A stretch of DNA of 51,446 nt from Actinobacteria bacterium HGW-Actinobacteria-4. Lineage in GTDB: Bacteria > Actinomycetota > Actinomycetes > Actinomycetales > Demequinaceae. Shown piece by piece: positions 8,198-17,642 of this stretch. The stretch's first letter is position 1; every line of letters begins with the position of its first letter. The notes beneath the pieces were generated by a model that was not told the origin of the DNA, did not search any database, and saw only the letters and a list, made by a program, of their open reading frames with translations. A program made the position numbers and the translations under genes. The DNA lies in contig PHEW01000011.1 in assembly GCA_002841315.1 (NCBI GenBank), positions 1 to 51,446 on the forward strand, given 5' to 3'.

Positions 8198-9460
8198 ATG
8201 ACAATGCTGCCTGGATACACCGCCGTGTCCGTGTCCCGCGACCGCGCTAGCGAGGTTCTCGATATCGACTCGTGGGGGTTCGCATTTACCTCCAAGGAGT
8301 CGGATGCCCCGCGCCTTGAGGAGATCTTTGAGTTCTCTCGCGGGCGCGGCATCGAGCTCACCGACACGACCCGCGGACCCCAAGGCTCCCTGGTTGCTAT
8401 TCACACCTCGATCCCCTACCCCATGCGCGTGCCGGGCGGAGCGACAGTTCCCACGTCTGGCCTGACGTGGGTTGCGGTTCACCCCGGACATCGCCGCCAG
8501 GGCCTCCTCACCCAGATGATTGACGACCACTTTGCCCGCTCTCTGGCACGAGGCGAAGCCGTCAGCACCCTCTACGCCGCCGAGCCCGAGATCTATCAGC
8601 GGTTCGGATACGGCTTGGCCTGCCCCGCGCTTGGGCTCGACCTGGGCCGCAAGCCCAGCTTTCGCGAGTTCCCCGGCGCCAAGGACCTACGCATTCGGCT
8701 CGAGAACGCGAGCCTTGACGCGCACGCGAAAGACGTTGCCGCGGTCCAGCGCCGGATGATGCGCCCAGGCACCATGGTCGAGATGAGCGAGGTGTCGATG
8801 CGAGATCTCTTCATGGACCTTGAGAACTGGCGCGACGGCGCCGAGCGCTTCCGCATCGCCATTGTGGAAGACGCCCAGGGCCCTGCCGCGTTTGCGGTCT
8901 TCCATCGCAAGCAGAACTGGGAAGACTTCGCCAGTGGCACCACCACGGTGCGGACCTGGGGCAGCGCCACGGGCGCCGCGACGCATCGCCTCATGAGCGT
9001 GCTGAGCGACATGGACCTGATGGCCAAGACCAAGGTGTCTCACCTCGCTGCGGATGACCCGCTGGTGAACTCGCTCGTCGACCTCCGTGCCGTCAAGGCC
9101 ACCATGGGCGACAACCTGTGGGTGCGCATCCTTGACGTCCCTGCGGCGCTCGAGGCGCGCACGTACGCCGCAGATGTCGACATCTCCATTGAGGTCACGG
9201 ACAAGCAAATCCACGAGAACCACAAGGTGTGGCGCCTTCAGGTCACCGACGGAGCAGCACAGGTGACTCCCGCGGAACGCGATGCACCCGCACAGCTTCG
9301 CCTCAGCATCCAGGAACTCTCCACGGCGTACCTGGGCGGGATCACCATCGCGGCACTCGCACAAGCCAGCCTGGTCGAGGAGCTCGTGCCGGGCGCGGTC
9401 TCACGCCTCAGCGTCGCGATGCGCGGCGACGAACTGCCCGTCTCCAACATCAGTTTCTAG
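8198..9460 (+). CDS. Eis-family GNAT N-acetyltransferase (first of two)
   Basis: This 420-residue protein has the three-part layout of Eis enzymes, which acetylate amines of aminoglycosides, peptides or proteins using acetyl-CoA. The N-terminal GNAT domain has the CoA loop VAVHPGHRRQGLLTQMI, the central GNAT-like domain includes LYAAEPEIYQRFGYG where the catalytic Tyr lies, and the C-terminal part is SCP2-like. The protein ends in Phe, consistent with the C-terminal carboxylate acting as base in Eis. The first codons follow AAGGAT by six bases (probably leaderless). A paralogue follows 54 bases downstream. The substrate is unknown. Confidence 0.88.
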   Translation: MTMLPGYTAVSVSRDRASEVLDIDSWGFAFTSKESDAPRLEEIFEFSRGRGIELTDTTRGPQGSLVAIHTSIPYPMRVPGGATVPTSGLTWVAVHPGHRRQGLLTQMIDDHFARSLARGEAVSTLYAAEPEIYQRFGYGLACPALGLDLGRKPSFREFPGAKDLRIRLENASLDAHAKDVAAVQRRMMRPGTMVEMSEVSMRDLFMDLENWRDGAERFRIAIVEDAQGPAAFAVFHRKQNWEDFASGTTTVRTWGSATGAATHRLMSVLSDMDLMAKTKVSHLAADDPLVNSLVDLRAVKATMGDNLWVRILDVPAALEARTYAADVDISIEVTDKQIHENHKVWRLQVTDGAAQVTPAERDAPAQLRLSIQELSTAYLGGITIAALAQASLVEELVPGAVSRLSVAMRGDELPVSNISF

Positions 9461-9514
9461 GGCCGCTACCTCGGTGCATTTCGGTCTCAGGGCAAAACCT
9501 GCGACCCTGGAGAG

Positions 9515-10780
9515 GTGAAGAAGACCGAGGGTTACCGCACTGTCAGCATCGACGAAGCGCGCATCGACGAGTTCTTTGAGGTCGATCAATGGGCGTTCGT
9601 GGGCGAGTGGTTGCCCGAAGATCGGCAGGACTACGTTGACGCCATTCCGCTCGACGGAATGCGCGCAGTCGAGGTCACCGAGCCGGCTCGAGGCTTCGTT
9701 GGCGACCTTGGCGGCGTGTATGCGGCCTTCTCCACAGAGATGATCACGCCTGGCGCACGGCGGGTTCCCACCTCGGGATTGTCGTGGCTGGGCGTGCACC
9801 CCTCGCACCGCCGCCGGGGCATCATGTCCACGATGGTCCGCGACCACTTTGAGCGGTGCATCGACCAGGGCTTGCACGTCAGCGTGCTGTACGCGATGGA
9901 GAGTGAGATTTACGCGCGCTTTGGCTACGGGCTGGGTTCGCAGACGGTACGGGCTGAGATTCCCCGCGGCGCCAGGATGTGGCCCGTCGAGGGCGCCGAC
10001 GATCTCACGGTGCGCCTTGAGCGTGCCGACTTCGCCAAGCACGATCAACTTGTCGCTGACCTGCAGGCCAAACTCACCCGCCCCGGTACCGTCATCAACC
10101 CTGTGGGATCGGGACGCAACGCGCGCTTCACTGATCCGGTGGGCAATCGCAAGGGTATGGAGAAGTGGCGGCTGCTGATTGTCGAGGACCAGGGCGAACC
10201 GGTGGGCTACGCGTTCTTCCGCCGCAAGGCCGACAGCTCCGTGGGCATCCACGACGGCGTGGCGCAGGTAGCCGAACACGGTGCCCTCACCCCCGCCGCG
10301 TCCCAGGCCATGTGGAAGGTGCTCACCGACTTTGACTTAGTGGAGACCACCCGCACCGCCAACCTCGCGATCGATGACCCGTTGGTTCACCAACTCAAGG
10401 ACGCCCGCGGTGCGCGCTCGCGCGTGATCGACAACATCTGGGTGCGGCTGCTCGACGTCCCGCGAGCGCTCGAGTGCCGCGCCTACTTCCACGACATCGA
10501 TCTCACCATTGCCCTCACCGACCGCCACGTGCCAGCTAACGCGAAGACCTGGCGCATCGTCATCACGGGCGAGGACGCACAGGTAACAGAGGCTCCCCAA
10601 GGAACCAGCCCCGATCTCGCCATGGACACTCGCCACCTTGCCTCCCTGTACCTGGGTGGAACCTCGGCGGAGTCGCTCCATGCGGCCGGTCTCATTGCCG
10701 AGCACACTGACGGAGCGGCGCGGCAGCTTGCTGTCGCGATGTTCTCCCCGGTGGCACCACTGGCCAACTGGGACTTCTAG
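9515..10780 (+). CDS. Eis-family GNAT N-acetyltransferase (second of two)
   Basis: This 421-residue paralogue of the preceding gene has the same domain order. It shows LGVHPSHRRRGIMSTMVRDHF for CoA binding, LYAMESEIYARFGYG with the candidate catalytic Tyr, and an SCP2-like C-terminus that also ends in Phe. Similarity extends over the full length but many positions differ, so the duplication is old. The GTG start follows GACCCT by six bases. GGAGAG directly abuts the GTG and is too close to be an ordinary Shine-Dalgarno, favouring leaderless initiation. The pair may act on different substrates or form mixed hexamers, but nothing in the sequence decides this. Confidence 0.87.
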   Translation: MKKTEGYRTVSIDEARIDEFFEVDQWAFVGEWLPEDRQDYVDAIPLDGMRAVEVTEPARGFVGDLGGVYAAFSTEMITPGARRVPTSGLSWLGVHPSHRRRGIMSTMVRDHFERCIDQGLHVSVLYAMESEIYARFGYGLGSQTVRAEIPRGARMWPVEGADDLTVRLERADFAKHDQLVADLQAKLTRPGTVINPVGSGRNARFTDPVGNRKGMEKWRLLIVEDQGEPVGYAFFRRKADSSVGIHDGVAQVAEHGALTPAASQAMWKVLTDFDLVETTRTANLAIDDPLVHQLKDARGARSRVIDNIWVRLLDVPRALECRAYFHDIDLTIALTDRHVPANAKTWRIVITGEDAQVTEAPQGTSPDLAMDTRHLASLYLGGTSAESLHAAGLIAEHTDGAARQLAVAMFSPVAPLANWDF

Positions 10781-10807
10781 CGCCACCCTCGGCGCTAGGG
10801 TGCCGGT

Positions 10808-11710
10808 ATGGACATTTTGGTCATCGGCGCCACCGGCGCTGTGGGCACCTGCTTGGTCCCCGCTCTCATCGCCGCAGGGCACACGGTTCATGGGTCGGCA
10901 CGCACGCCGGACAAGGCCAGCCAACTCGAGTCGCAGGGGGCGCGCGCCGTCACTGTGGACGTGTTCGCTACCGACTCGGTCACGCGCGCCATCGAGGCCT
11001 CCCGCGCCCAGGCCGTCATCAATGTCGCCACCCACGTGCCCGCGCTGGGTCGCGCACCCCTGCCGTGGGCGTGGACCTCACACCACCGACTGCGCCGCGA
11101 CGCCTCGCACGTGATCGCCCACGCGGCACTCGCCGCTGGCACCGACGTCTTGATCCAGGAGGCCACGTCCCTGGGTTACGCCGATGCTGGGGCGCAGTGG
11201 ATCACGGAAGCATCGCCTTTGCGTCCACGCGGCCCGGTCGCCACGGTGCCGCACGCCCAGGCTGCCGCGGCAGTGATGTCGCGCGCGGGCAAGCGTGGGA
11301 TCACGCTGATGTTCGGGAAGTTCTATGGCGAGGACGTCATGACGCGGGAGAAGTATCACGCCGTGCGGCGAGGAACACCGGTGTTGCTGGGCTCGCCCCA
11401 TGACTGGGTGCCCATGACGCATGTCGAATCAGCGGCATCGGCCGTCGTGGCGGCGCTTGACGCGCCTTCGGGCATCTACAACGTCAACGATGCCCCCGTC
11501 ACCAAGGCCGAGATCGCCGATCAGTACTCGCGTGTCGCGGGCCGCGAGACCCGCTTCTACCCACAGTTTCTCATGGTGCTGTCCGCCGGTGCCGAGGTCT
11601 ATGGACGCTCGCAGCGCGTCTCGACTGCACTGTTTGAGGACACCGCCTCGTGGCGTCCGCGTGTCACGAGTTTCGCGGATTCCTTTGCCGAGGTCGCCGA
11701 GCGCTGGTAG
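10808..11710 (+). CDS. NAD(P)-dependent epimerase/dehydratase family protein
   Basis: This 300-residue extended short-chain dehydrogenase-like protein begins MDILVIGATGAVGTCLVPAL, with the GATGAVG dinucleotide loop at residues 7-13. Later segments VINVATHVP and MTHVESAASAVVAALDAPSGIYNVNDAP are typical of the NAD-dependent epimerase family. A clear YxxxK is not obvious: the expected region reads VPHAQAAAAVMSR, so the protein may be a non-catalytic NAD(P) sensor or use another residue. TAGGGT ends exactly six bases before the ATG, as for several neighbours. The substrate is not predictable. Confidence 0.8.
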   Translation: MDILVIGATGAVGTCLVPALIAAGHTVHGSARTPDKASQLESQGARAVTVDVFATDSVTRAIEASRAQAVINVATHVPALGRAPLPWAWTSHHRLRRDASHVIAHAALAAGTDVLIQEATSLGYADAGAQWITEASPLRPRGPVATVPHAQAAAAVMSRAGKRGITLMFGKFYGEDVMTREKYHAVRRGTPVLLGSPHDWVPMTHVESAASAVVAALDAPSGIYNVNDAPVTKAEIADQYSRVAGRETRFYPQFLMVLSAGAEVYGRSQRVSTALFEDTASWRPRVTSFADSFAEVAERW

Positions 11711-11745
11711 GGGGCTGGGCTGCTGCACGTGCGGCTCACCGCCAC

Positions 11746-12195
11746 CTAGCGGTTGCGCTCGTATTCGGCGAGCTGATCGATCCGGCGCTGGTGGCGCTCG
11801 CCGTCGCTGAACGGTTCCGCGAGGAACGCTTCGACAATCGCGAAGGCCTCGTCAACCTCATGCATTCGCGCGCCGATTCCGATCACGTTCGCGTTGTTAT
11901 GCTGCCGCGTGAGGCTCGCGATCTGTGGACTCCACGCAAGCGCAGCGCGGATGCCAGGCACCTTGTTCGCTGCGATCTGTTCGCCATTACCGGAGCCGCC
12001 AATCACCACGCCCAACGAGCCGTCCTCGGCCGCGACGGCCTCGGCGGCCGCGAAGCAAAACCCGGGGTAGTCGTCCTGAGCGTTGTAGGAGAAGGCGCCG
12101 TGGTCCACAACGTCGTGGCCCTGGTCAAGCAAGTGGGCGATGAGGTGCCCCTTGAGCTCGAAGCCCGCGTGGTCGGCGGCAACGTGAATGCGCAT
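11746..12195 (-). CDS. rpiB: Ribose-5-phosphate isomerase B
   Basis: This 149-residue enzyme interconverts ribose 5-phosphate and ribulose 5-phosphate. MRIHVAADHAGFELK at the N-terminus holds the conserved Asp-His. The active-site loop is GGSGNGEQIAANK (66-78), with Ser68 in place of the catalytic Cys of the E. coli type and Glu72 as base, as in the mycobacterial enzyme. RQHNNANV supplies the phosphate-binding region. CACAAT ends six bases before the ATG on the minus strand, so this gene also looks leaderless. The C-terminal extension ending QLAEYERNR is usual in actinobacteria. Confidence 0.95.
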   Translation of the reverse strand: MRIHVAADHAGFELKGHLIAHLLDQGHDVVDHGAFSYNAQDDYPGFCFAAAEAVAAEDGSLGVVIGGSGNGEQIAANKVPGIRAALAWSPQIASLTRQHNNANVIGIGARMHEVDEAFAIVEAFLAEPFSDGERHQRRIDQLAEYERNR

Positions 12196-12334
12196 GCGCC
12201 CATTGTGCCAGGTCTCGAGGAGCGCTGTGCCAAGCCCTCAGTGTTCACTGCGGCCCCAACGCCACCACTGATCCAAGGCTCGCTGAGCGCGAAACGGGAC
12301 CCGAGCATCGGCGCCACGCCCTTAGGGTGAGTCC

Positions 12335-14308
12335 ATGGCATCTGACACTGGCTCCGCGCCCCACACCGACCCCGCACCCCACTCCGGAATCGACCCCACA
12401 ACCTTCTCCACGACGGTTGCGCCGCAGGACGACTTCTTCCGGTACGTCAACGGTCCGTGGGAAGCCAAGCACGTGATCCCGAATGACCGCAGTGCGGACG
12501 GCTCGTTCTACCGTTTGCGCGACGCCGCCGAGGTTCACGTGCGGGAGATCATCGAGGCAGCGGAACCGGACAGCCTGATCGGAGCGCTCTACACCAGCTT
12601 CATGGACAGCGAACTGGTGAACTCCGTGGGGGTGGCCCCGCTCACGCCCGACCTCGACAAGGTGGACGCCGCGACCACGCCGCTCGAACTCGCGCGCGCC
12701 TTGGGCGAACTGCAGCGCACCGGGGTGTCCGGAGCCGTGGGCTACGCGGTGTTTGCCGACGCCGACGAACCCGACCGCAACGTGGTGTACCTCGAGCAGG
12801 CGGGAATCGGGCTGCCGGACGAGGCCTACTTCCGCGAGGAGGCTCACGCGGAGACCCTCGTGAAGTACACCGAGCACATTGACCGGATGGCCGCGCTCAC
12901 CGGCCAGACGTTCACTGGCGCCGGCGTGGTGGCGCTCGAGAAGGCGATAGCCAAGCAGCACTGGGACATCGTCAAGACCCGCGAGGCTGACCTCACGTAC
13001 AACCCGACCACCCTGGCAAAGCTTGAGGCCGACGCGCCTGGCTTCCCGTGGCGCGACTGGGCCGCGGCGATCCACCTTCCCGAGGCCGCCCACGACCTGC
13101 TGATCGCGTCCGAGCCGAGCTTCCTCACGTCCCTGGGCGAGCTGTGGACCAGCGTGGAGCTGGACGAGTGGAAGCAGTGGTTGAGGTGGCGCATTGTCAG
13201 CAGCAGGGCAGCCTACCTCGAGGACGAGGTGTCCCGCGCGAACTTTGACTTCTACGGCACCGTGCTGAGCGGCGCGCCCGAGCAGCGCGAACGCTGGAAG
13301 CGGGGCGTGGGTCTCGTGGAGGCAATGCTGGGCGAGCTCGTGGGTCAGGAATACGTGAAGGAACACTTCCCGCCCTCCCACAAGGAGCGCATGGATGAGT
13401 TGGTCGCGAACCTCATCGAGGCGTACCGCCGGTCCATCTCCGGGCTGGACTGGATGACGCCGGCTACGCAGGCAAAGGCCCTCGAGAAGCTCGACCAGTT
13501 CACCCCCAAGGTGGGCTACCCCGAGAAGTGGCGCGAGTACGCGGGGCTTGAGTTGGACGCAGCGGACCTGGTGGGCAACGTGCGCGCCGGCTCCGCCCAT
13601 GAAGAGGACTGGGAGTGGGCCAAGATCGGCAAGCCGGTAGACCGCACCGAATGGCTCATGACCCCCCAGACCGTCAACGCCTACTACCTGCCCATCGCCA
13701 ACGAGATCGTGTTCCCCGCCGCCATCTTGCAGCCGCCGTTCTTTGACGCCGACGCCGATGACGCCGTGAACTACGGGGCAATCGGATCGGTGATTGGCCA
13801 CGAGATCGGCCACGGCTTCGATGATCAGGGCAGCAAGTTCGACGGCCGCGGCAGACTCTCGGACTGGTGGACCGAGGAGGACCGCACCGCGTTCATGGAG
13901 CGCGCGCAGAAGTTGATCGACCAGTTCAACGGACTCAGCCCGGCCCAACTCGACGACAAGTACACGGTCAACGGTGCGCTCACGGTGGGCGAGAACATCG
14001 GGGACCTCGCCGGACTGGAGATTGGCCTCAAGGCATACAAGATCGCGTGCGGCGGGGACCTCGACAACGAGCCGGTGATCGACGGGTTCACGGCGCTCCA
14101 GCGCTACTTCATTGGCTACGCGCTGTGCGAGCAGGTGAAGGTGCGAGACGAGGCCGCGATCACGCGCCTCGCGATGGACCCTCACTCCCCCAGCGAGTTC
14201 AGGGTCAACGCCATCCTTGCCAACATGGACTCGTGGTACGAGGCCTTTGGCGCCACCGAGGAATCAGCGATGTACATCGCACCCGAAGACCGCGTCAGTA
14301 TTTGGTAG
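12335..14308 (+). CDS. M13 family zinc metallopeptidase (PepO/neprilysin-like)
   Basis: This 657-residue endopeptidase has the M13 signature. HEIGH at 489-493 binds zinc, ENIGDLAGL carries the third ligand Glu553 and Asp557, and VNAYYLPIANEIVFPAAILQPPF is the substrate-binding strand. There is no signal peptide, so it is probably a cytoplasmic oligopeptidase like PepO. The C-terminus ends in the usual short Trp (VSIW). TAGGGT ends six bases before the ATG, indicating a leaderless mRNA. A maltose-acetyltransferase-like gene follows after nine bases and may be co-transcribed. Confidence 0.95.
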   Translation: MASDTGSAPHTDPAPHSGIDPTTFSTTVAPQDDFFRYVNGPWEAKHVIPNDRSADGSFYRLRDAAEVHVREIIEAAEPDSLIGALYTSFMDSELVNSVGVAPLTPDLDKVDAATTPLELARALGELQRTGVSGAVGYAVFADADEPDRNVVYLEQAGIGLPDEAYFREEAHAETLVKYTEHIDRMAALTGQTFTGAGVVALEKAIAKQHWDIVKTREADLTYNPTTLAKLEADAPGFPWRDWAAAIHLPEAAHDLLIASEPSFLTSLGELWTSVELDEWKQWLRWRIVSSRAAYLEDEVSRANFDFYGTVLSGAPEQRERWKRGVGLVEAMLGELVGQEYVKEHFPPSHKERMDELVANLIEAYRRSISGLDWMTPATQAKALEKLDQFTPKVGYPEKWREYAGLELDAADLVGNVRAGSAHEEDWEWAKIGKPVDRTEWLMTPQTVNAYYLPIANEIVFPAAILQPPFFDADADDAVNYGAIGSVIGHEIGHGFDDQGSKFDGRGRLSDWWTEEDRTAFMERAQKLIDQFNGLSPAQLDDKYTVNGALTVGENIGDLAGLEIGLKAYKIACGGDLDNEPVIDGFTALQRYFIGYALCEQVKVRDEAAITRLAMDPHSPSEFRVNAILANMDSWYEAFGATEESAMYIAPEDRVSIW

Positions 14309-14317
14309 GAGACACCC

Positions 14318-14911
14318 ATGCCGCGCCGCGAACCCGCTCCCCTTGACCCCACCGACGGACGGACCATGCGCGAACGCATGGAGGCCGAGGACTACTACAT
14401 TGCCTTCGATCCCGACCTCTCCTCGGCGATGGCGAACGCTCGCGCGCTCGCGCGGAGGTACGGCCAGGAGTACGACGTCGACCCGGAGGCCGCCCGCGAG
14501 ACGCTCCGCGAGTTGATGGGCAGCGTGGGCGAGCACGTGGATCTGCGCCCGCCTATCTATGTGGACTACGGCACCTACATCACCATCGGCGACGGCACCT
14601 TTGCCAACTACGGACTGGTGGCGCTGGACGTGGCCCGGATCACCATCGGCAATGCCGTCCAGATGGGCCCCAACGTGCAATTGTTGACGCCCGTTCACCC
14701 CGTGGAGCCCGTGGCCCGACGTTCCGGAGTGGAGGCGGCACAGTCCATCACCATTGGGGACAACGTGTGGCTGGGCGGCGGTGTGATCGTGTGCCCAGGC
14801 GTGACCATTGGCGAGAACTCAGTGATTGGTGCGGGCTCGGTGGTGACCAAGGACATCCCGGCGAACGTGGTCGCGGTGGGCAACCCAGCGCGCGTGGTGC
14901 GCGAAGTCTAG
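14318..14911 (+). CDS. Sugar O-acetyltransferase, maltose/galactoside type
   Basis: This 197-residue left-handed beta-helix protein has an N-terminal Maa domain (MRERMEAEDYYIAFDPDLSSAMANAR...). Hexapeptide repeats run from ITIGDGTFANYG to NSVIGAGSVVTKDIPANVVAVGNPARVVREV. His127 in LLTPVHPVEPV is the expected catalytic His. The family acetylates maltose, galactosides or related sugars. GGAGACACCC precedes the ATG at a suitable distance. It sits nine bases after the M13 peptidase gene and converges with a lipoprotein gene. Confidence 0.9.
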   Translation: MPRREPAPLDPTDGRTMRERMEAEDYYIAFDPDLSSAMANARALARRYGQEYDVDPEAARETLRELMGSVGEHVDLRPPIYVDYGTYITIGDGTFANYGLVALDVARITIGNAVQMGPNVQLLTPVHPVEPVARRSGVEAAQSITIGDNVWLGGGVIVCPGVTIGENSVIGAGSVVTKDIPANVVAVGNPARVVREV

Positions 14912-14937
14912 AACGCCGCGCTCGTGCAAGTGCCGGG

Positions 14938-15423
14938 CTAGAACGCTCCGGTGACGGGCTCGGTGTGGACGTAGATGCACAGCACCTGGTCGCCCGCGAC
15001 GGCGAGCCCCTGGTTGTACACATATCCCACGGGAGTCTCGAGAGCGTAGGTCTTGCCTGCAGTGGGCTCCTGCAGTGCCGCGGACAGCGAGGCGTTGCAC
15101 GTCTCGGCAATGAGCACCAAGGTGCCCTCCTCCACCACCACCTCTTGGTAGACCTGAGCGCCGTGCGGCTGCGCGCATTCCACCACTGACGCGAAGCGCA
15201 CGCTCACGCCGGTGTAGTCCACCTCGAGGCAGTCGCCAAGGGCAACGTCGATGGGGTCGGGCTCGTTCTTGTCACGCGAGGGGTCGGCCGTGGTGGCCGG
15301 ACCTTCGTCGATCACGGCTGGTGCGTCGGTCTCCCGGTCCAGTCCCTTGATCTCTGACGAGCATGCGGATAGGGCCAGCACCACGCACGCGATAGCCATT
15401 GCAGTCCGTCCGGCGTTCACCAC
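14938..15423 (-). CDS. Lipoprotein of unknown function
   Basis: This 161-residue precursor has a type II signal peptide (AMAIACVVLALSAC, lipobox Cys at about 21) that would anchor it on the outer face of the membrane. The mature part is acidic at first (DRETDAPAVIDEGPATTADPSRDKNEPDPIDVALGDCLEVDY). It then has a pattern of Cys residues (ECAQPHG, ETCNAS, VLCIYV) seen in actinobacterial septum-formation/DUF4190-associated domains, though assignment is uncertain. The GTG at 15423 has AAGGGGA about six bases upstream. It lies 88 bases downstream of the ABC exporter gene on the same strand. Confidence 0.72.
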   Translation of the reverse strand: MVNAGRTAMAIACVVLALSACSSEIKGLDRETDAPAVIDEGPATTADPSRDKNEPDPIDVALGDCLEVDYTGVSVRFASVVECAQPHGAQVYQEVVVEEGTLVLIAETCNASLSAALQEPTAGKTYALETPVGYVYNQGLAVAGDQVLCIYVHTEPVTGAF

Positions 15424-15511
15424 GCGATTCCCCTTTGAGCCTGTGGACCCGAATAGTCCCGTCTGCCCCGAGAGTAACCGCGCGCGGGGGGACGCGCCAA
15501 ACTGAGCGGGT

Positions 15512-17482
15512 TCACTGATCGTCCTGCTGTTCCGCAAGCCGGGCATAGAGGCCGCCCAGCGCCAGCAGCTCCCGGTGACTACCAGCCTCGACAATGCGAC
15601 CACCGTCAACAACGTGGATGACGTCGGCATCGGCAATGGTCGACAGTCGGTGCGCCACGGTCAGGGTGGTGCGACCCTGAGCGGCGCGATCCAGCGCGGC
15701 TTGGACCACCCGTTCGGAGACGGTGTCCAGCGCGCTGGTGGCTTCGTCGAGCAACAACACCGGTGGGTCCTTGAGCAGCACGCGCGCGATCGCGATGCGC
15801 TGCTTCTCTCCCCCGGACAACCGGTAGCCGCGCTCCCCCACCATCGTGTGGTAGCCGTGCTCGAAGCTCACGATGGTGTCGTGGATGTTGGCGTCGCGGC
15901 AGGCCTGCTCGAGTTCCGCGTCGGTGGCGTCGGGGCGCGCGTAGCGCAGGTTCTCCGCAATGGTGGCGTGGAACAGGTATGTCTCTTGGGTGACCACGCC
16001 CACGTGGTCCACCACTGACTCGTGGCGAAGCGCCCGCACGTCCTCGCCGGCAAACAGCACGGTGCCGCCTTGGGCCTCGTGAAGGCGCGCTGCCAGATAG
16101 ACCATGGTGGTCTTGCCTGCGCCGCTGGGCCCCACAAATGCGTGGGTGGACCCAGGGGTCGCAACAAAGGACACCCCGTCCAGGGTGGCGCGAGACTCAT
16201 CGCTCGCGTCCGGGTAGCGAAACACCACGTCGCGAAACTCGATCTGCCCCATGGGCCCAGGGGCCTCCTCGACGTTGATCGCATCCGGGAGGTCCTCGAT
16301 GGCGGGCACCAGGTCCAGGTACTCGAAGATGCGCGCGAACAGCGCCCTCGACGTTTGGACGTCGAGGGCCACCCGCATGAGCCCCATCAGCGGGAACAGT
16401 AGCCTGCCTTGAATGGCCGTGAACGCCACCACCGTGCCCGCCGTGAGCGAGGCGCCGGAGGCGGAGAACGTACCCCCAGCATCGGCGCTGCTGGTGGTGA
16501 TGAGGAATCCGGCGGCGAGGTAGATGATGGCCGGCACGGAAGACATAATGACGGTCACCACCGCGAAGAACCACTGGCCGCTCAGTGCCTGGCGCACCTG
16601 GAGGCCAATGAGAGTGTGGTTCTCGGCGCCATAGCGTTCGGTCTCGAAGCGCTGACGGTTGTAGGACTTGGACAGCAGGATGCCGGACACGGAAAGCGTC
16701 TCTTGGGTGATCGCGGTAAGTTCTGACAGCGACTCCTGGGTCTTGGAGGCGATGCGCGCCCGGATCTGACCCACGCGCCGCTGGACCACGACCAGCGCGG
16801 GCATCAGCACCACCGCAAGCAGCGTGAGCCGCCAATCCAAGATGATCATCGCGACCAGTGAGGCGGCCACCGTCACGGCATTGCCGACGATGCTGGTGAC
16901 AGTATTGGTCAGCACGCTCGCCACGCCGCCTACGTCGTTCTGTAGCCGCGACTGGATCACGCCGGTCTTGGTGCGCGTGAAGAACGCCAGGTCCATGGAC
17001 TGCAGGCGCGTGAACAGGCTGACGCGCAAGTCCCCCGCCACCGAGTTGCCCACGCGGGATGTGATCCAGGTTTGCCAGACTCCCAGGCCCGCGGACGCGA
17101 GGAAGATCACGATCATGAGGCCCACCAGTTGGGTGAGCAACGTCATGTTGGGGTCGGTGCCGTCGAGCGGGAACAGGGCGTGGTCAAAGATGCGCTGGAC
17201 CAGGAGCGGCGGGATCACGCCCGCAACGGCGCCGAGCACCACGAGCGCTCCGGTGACGGCTACCTCGCGGCGATAGGGGCGGAACAGGCGTGTGACCCGT
17301 CGCCACAGGTGCGCAATCTGCGGGGCTTCCTCGTTGGCACGACGCTGGGCGGCCTCGTCCACGCCGCGGAACATCGAGCCGCCGCGGCCACGACCGCCGC
17401 CGCTGGCACTCGTGCCGCCTGCGCGGCCCGGCCCGGCGCCTGGGCCCTGCGGGTGGCCCGCGCCCGTCACTCCTGCCATCAT
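15512..17482 (-). CDS. ABC transporter, fused permease/ATPase (exporter, type IV)
   Basis: This protein of about 656 residues has an N-terminal six-helix membrane domain (first helix VAVTGALVVLGAVAGVIPPLLV) followed by a nucleotide-binding domain. It shows Walker A GPSGAGKTT near residue 450, signature LSGGEKQR near 552, Walker B VLLLDEATSALD and switch VAHRLST. It should work as a homodimer exporting a lipid or drug. The N-terminus is a Gly/Pro-rich low-complexity stretch. MMAG at 17482/17479 is preferred, but GTG at 17578 or TTG at 17584 in the same frame would add about 30 residues. It is divergent from the PLDc_N-like gene. Confidence 0.9.
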   Translation of the reverse strand: MMAGVTGAGHPQGPGAGPGRAGGTSASGGGRGRGGSMFRGVDEAAQRRANEEAPQIAHLWRRVTRLFRPYRREVAVTGALVVLGAVAGVIPPLLVQRIFDHALFPLDGTDPNMTLLTQLVGLMIVIFLASAGLGVWQTWITSRVGNSVAGDLRVSLFTRLQSMDLAFFTRTKTGVIQSRLQNDVGGVASVLTNTVTSIVGNAVTVAASLVAMIILDWRLTLLAVVLMPALVVVQRRVGQIRARIASKTQESLSELTAITQETLSVSGILLSKSYNRQRFETERYGAENHTLIGLQVRQALSGQWFFAVVTVIMSSVPAIIYLAAGFLITTSSADAGGTFSASGASLTAGTVVAFTAIQGRLLFPLMGLMRVALDVQTSRALFARIFEYLDLVPAIEDLPDAINVEEAPGPMGQIEFRDVVFRYPDASDESRATLDGVSFVATPGSTHAFVGPSGAGKTTMVYLAARLHEAQGGTVLFAGEDVRALRHESVVDHVGVVTQETYLFHATIAENLRYARPDATDAELEQACRDANIHDTIVSFEHGYHTMVGERGYRLSGGEKQRIAIARVLLKDPPVLLLDEATSALDTVSERVVQAALDRAAQGRTTLTVAHRLSTIADADVIHVVDGGRIVEAGSHRELLALGGLYARLAEQQDDQ

Positions 17483-17642
17483 TTGAGCCACTCTATCTTT
17501 GGGGGTGGCAGGCACCGGTGCGGTTCCGCTGTTGGCGTGACGCAGCAGGCGGCCCCGTGTGGGCCTATCGTCCTCCACCTGCAAAGCCTGGAATCATAGG
17601 GTGAAAGAGCAGTCTCTAGCTGACGTTATGAAGGGAACCACC

